NCBI GenBank assembly: GCA_041946675.1
Contig: JBHGAU010000025.1
Span: 1-32,210 of the forward strand
Source: CAWBKV01 sp041946675
Lineage (GTDB): Archaea; Halobacteriota; Methanosarcinia; Methanotrichales; Methanotrichaceae
DNA: 32,210 nucleotides
Reading direction: 5' to 3'
The translations under genes and the position numbers were made by a program. Shown piece by piece: positions 31,076 through 32,210 of the stretch. Under the pieces are notes generated by a model. The model was not told the origin of the DNA. It searched no databases and worked only from the letters and a program-made list of their open reading frames with translations. The stretch's first letter is position 1. Each line of letters starts with the position of its first letter.

Positions 31076-31732
31076 TCACTTCTCTTCAACTATCTTTAGG
31101 CCAGCGTTCTTGAGCTTATTGCGCTTTGCCGCATTCAGCAGCATTGGCGTGAGGCTCTCTATCTGGGCAGATACTGCAAGCGGCCCGATATCAAGCGGCC
31201 GAAGGTTCTTTATATCCCTTGCAAGTCCGGCAACTACATCTTTGGACTGCTTATCGTCGCCGCAGATCATGGCATCTCCCATCAGTTCCAGACCCCTGTT
31301 ATGAAGAGCATTCGCGCAGATTGTATGAAAGGCAGATACTATTCTCATGCCCTCCGGCAGAAGAGCCTTTGCCTGAAGTGCCGCGCAGCCCTGTGATAGC
31401 GGATTATACTCAAAATATTTTCCATTATAGCTCATAGGCACCACAGGAGATACAACTATCTGGTTAGAGTATGACGCCTTAAGGTCAGAGGTCACTGAGA
31501 TAAGATGCTCATATGGTATGCAAAGTACAACGATATCTGCAGCCTTTATAGCGCTGCCGTTATCTGTTCCCCAGATATTTCCAGCGCCGTGAAGGATTGC
31601 CTGAACCTCTTTAACGCTCTCTATTGCCTTCTCGCTCTTTCTAGAGCCTATAATGATCTCATGCATAGCCGACCAACGGACTGCAAAGCCTGTGCCTATG
31701 TCTCCAGTACCACCAACAAGAGCGATCTTCAT
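31076..31732 (-). CDS. npdG: F420-dependent NADP reductase (F420H2:NADP oxidoreductase)
   Basis: The 218-residue enzyme transfers hydride between reduced coenzyme F420 and NADP, supplying NADPH in methanogens. It has the N-terminal dinucleotide fold with VGGTGDIGTGFAVRW, the NADP phosphate-binding IIGSRKSEKA, then IVVLCIPYEHL, VVSPVVPM near the F420 site, AFHTICANALHN, ICGDDKQSKDVV, and the closing helix SLTPMLLNAAKRNKLKNAGLK. These match archaeal Fno/NpdG over the full length. AAGGT lies 6 nt before the ATG. It follows the small membrane-protein gene on the same strand with a 28-nt gap, so they are probably co-transcribed. Confidence 0.95.
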   Translation of the reverse strand: MKIALVGGTGDIGTGFAVRWSAMHEIIIGSRKSEKAIESVKEVQAILHGAGNIWGTDNGSAIKAADIVVLCIPYEHLISVTSDLKASYSNQIVVSPVVPMSYNGKYFEYNPLSQGCAALQAKALLPEGMRIVSAFHTICANALHNRGLELMGDAMICGDDKQSKDVVAGLARDIKNLRPLDIGPLAVSAQIESLTPMLLNAAKRNKLKNAGLKIVEEK

Positions 31733-31760
31733 GCTAAACCTTTAAGATATGACTATTATT

Positions 31761-32141
31761 TCACGGTTTTGAGCCGAGAATAAACTCCTGCAGTATCCTT
31801 GAAAGCACGATGTAGATTACGACTCCAAGACCTATACTCTTGAATATTCCAAGCCTTTCGATCCCCAGGATAACTGTCGCAATATAGCAGAGCCAAGGGA
31901 ATGCAAAGATGATCAGCCCGCTCGCATAATCAACCACAACACCCTTTCCTCCCTCTGCATAGATCAGCAGGAAGGTAAAAACGGTCTGAACAGGCAATGT
32001 GGCTATGAATGCGGCAGTTGTACCTCTCCCCAGGCTTGCCAGGTAGATGGTGAGCATAGTTATGGTCCCGCCGATAAGGAAATATATGAGAAGTCGGGCC
32101 TCGAAGCCAGCCAGAAATGCAAAGTAATTAGGAAGCTGCAT
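31761..32141 (-). CDS. Small four-helix membrane protein, DUF3147/GlpM-like (126 aa)
   Basis: Hydrophobic helices at about 15-35 (ARLLIYFLIGGTITMLTIYL), 43-63 (AAFIATLPVQTVFTFLLIYA), 72-92 (YASGLIIFAFPWLCYIATVI) and 99-118 (IFKSIGLGVVIYIVLSRIL) fill nearly the entire protein. Size and the arrangement of RGTTAAFIATLPVQTV resemble the DUF3147/GlpM group, whose biochemical role is not known. AAGGT is 7 nt before the ATG. It lies just upstream of npdG in the same direction. Confidence 0.75.
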   Translation of the reverse strand: MQLPNYFAFLAGFEARLLIYFLIGGTITMLTIYLASLGRGTTAAFIATLPVQTVFTFLLIYAEGGKGVVVDYASGLIIFAFPWLCYIATVILGIERLGIFKSIGLGVVIYIVLSRILQEFILGSKP

Positions 32142-32190
32142 ATCAAAACCTTTTTAGAAGGGATGGCACGAGATGCGAAAGGGAGTAGCA

Positions 32191-32210
32191 ATGAAGGGGG
32201 TAATAAACGT
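32191..32210 (+). CDS. Start of a gene that continues beyond the right edge
   Basis: ATG at 32191 is preceded by GGGAG at 5 nt spacing and reads MKGVIN to the edge. An in-frame ATG at 32173 is an alternative start. Too little is present to name the product. Confidence 0.3.

Overview
The window reads as chromosomal DNA from a methanogenic euryarchaeon, most likely Methanothrix/Methanosaeta or a close relative. The reasons are an F420-dependent NADP reductase (npdG), a fused Fae-Hps enzyme, paired amt-glnK operons, a MJ1418-like class II aldolase, a TraB-family membrane protein, archaeal TATA/BRE promoters, and many secreted Asn/Ser-rich proteins. The genus is an inference; the archaeal methanogen assignment is firmer. 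Start codons are unusual: at least seven genes appear to begin with TTG, most of them behind a good Shine-Dalgarno sequence.

Left part (1-6.5 kb): a decayed tnpB remnant runs off the left edge and abuts a small winged-helix regulator. Then come a 42-residue single-pass membrane protein below the usual ORF size cut-off, two secreted proteins (one an orphan Cache sensor domain), a small uncharacterised gene, a metallophosphoesterase, and the first amt-glnK pair. A decayed methyltransferase fragment abuts the 3' end of the next gene.

Middle (6.5-16.4 kb): a 1123-residue hybrid sensor kinase (10 TM, three PAS, HisKA, HATPase, receiver) diverges from an unrecognised helical protein with a probable leaderless promoter. 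Next is a 989-residue CHAT protease/NB-ARC ATPase/TPR protein, an NLR-like architecture of the kind found in prokaryotic defence, followed by a second amt-glnK pair. Related non-coding repeat elements at 9.94, 10.77 and 16.26 kb bracket this stretch.

Right-middle (16.4-27.7 kb): a membrane-anchored alkaline-phosphatase-superfamily protein, Fae-Hps (true start a TTG that places the active-site His at position 17), a thioredoxin-CcdA fusion, a DNRLRE-like secreted protein, and a tight + strand gene run. That run encodes a NosD-like beta-helix protein, two secreted tandem-rhodanese proteins with an unusual Cys-X-Pro-Cys-Gly-Gly-Gly loop, and a subtilase. Three of the four carry similar beta-sandwich modules, which suggests one extracytoplasmic sulfur/redox/proteolysis system. 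This is the best candidate for an undescribed system here.

Right end (27.7-32.2 kb): a class II aldolase, a promoter with a strongly structured leader, an M50 site-2 protease with CBS domains, a TraB protein, and convergently npdG with a small membrane protein. The start of another gene lies at the right edge.
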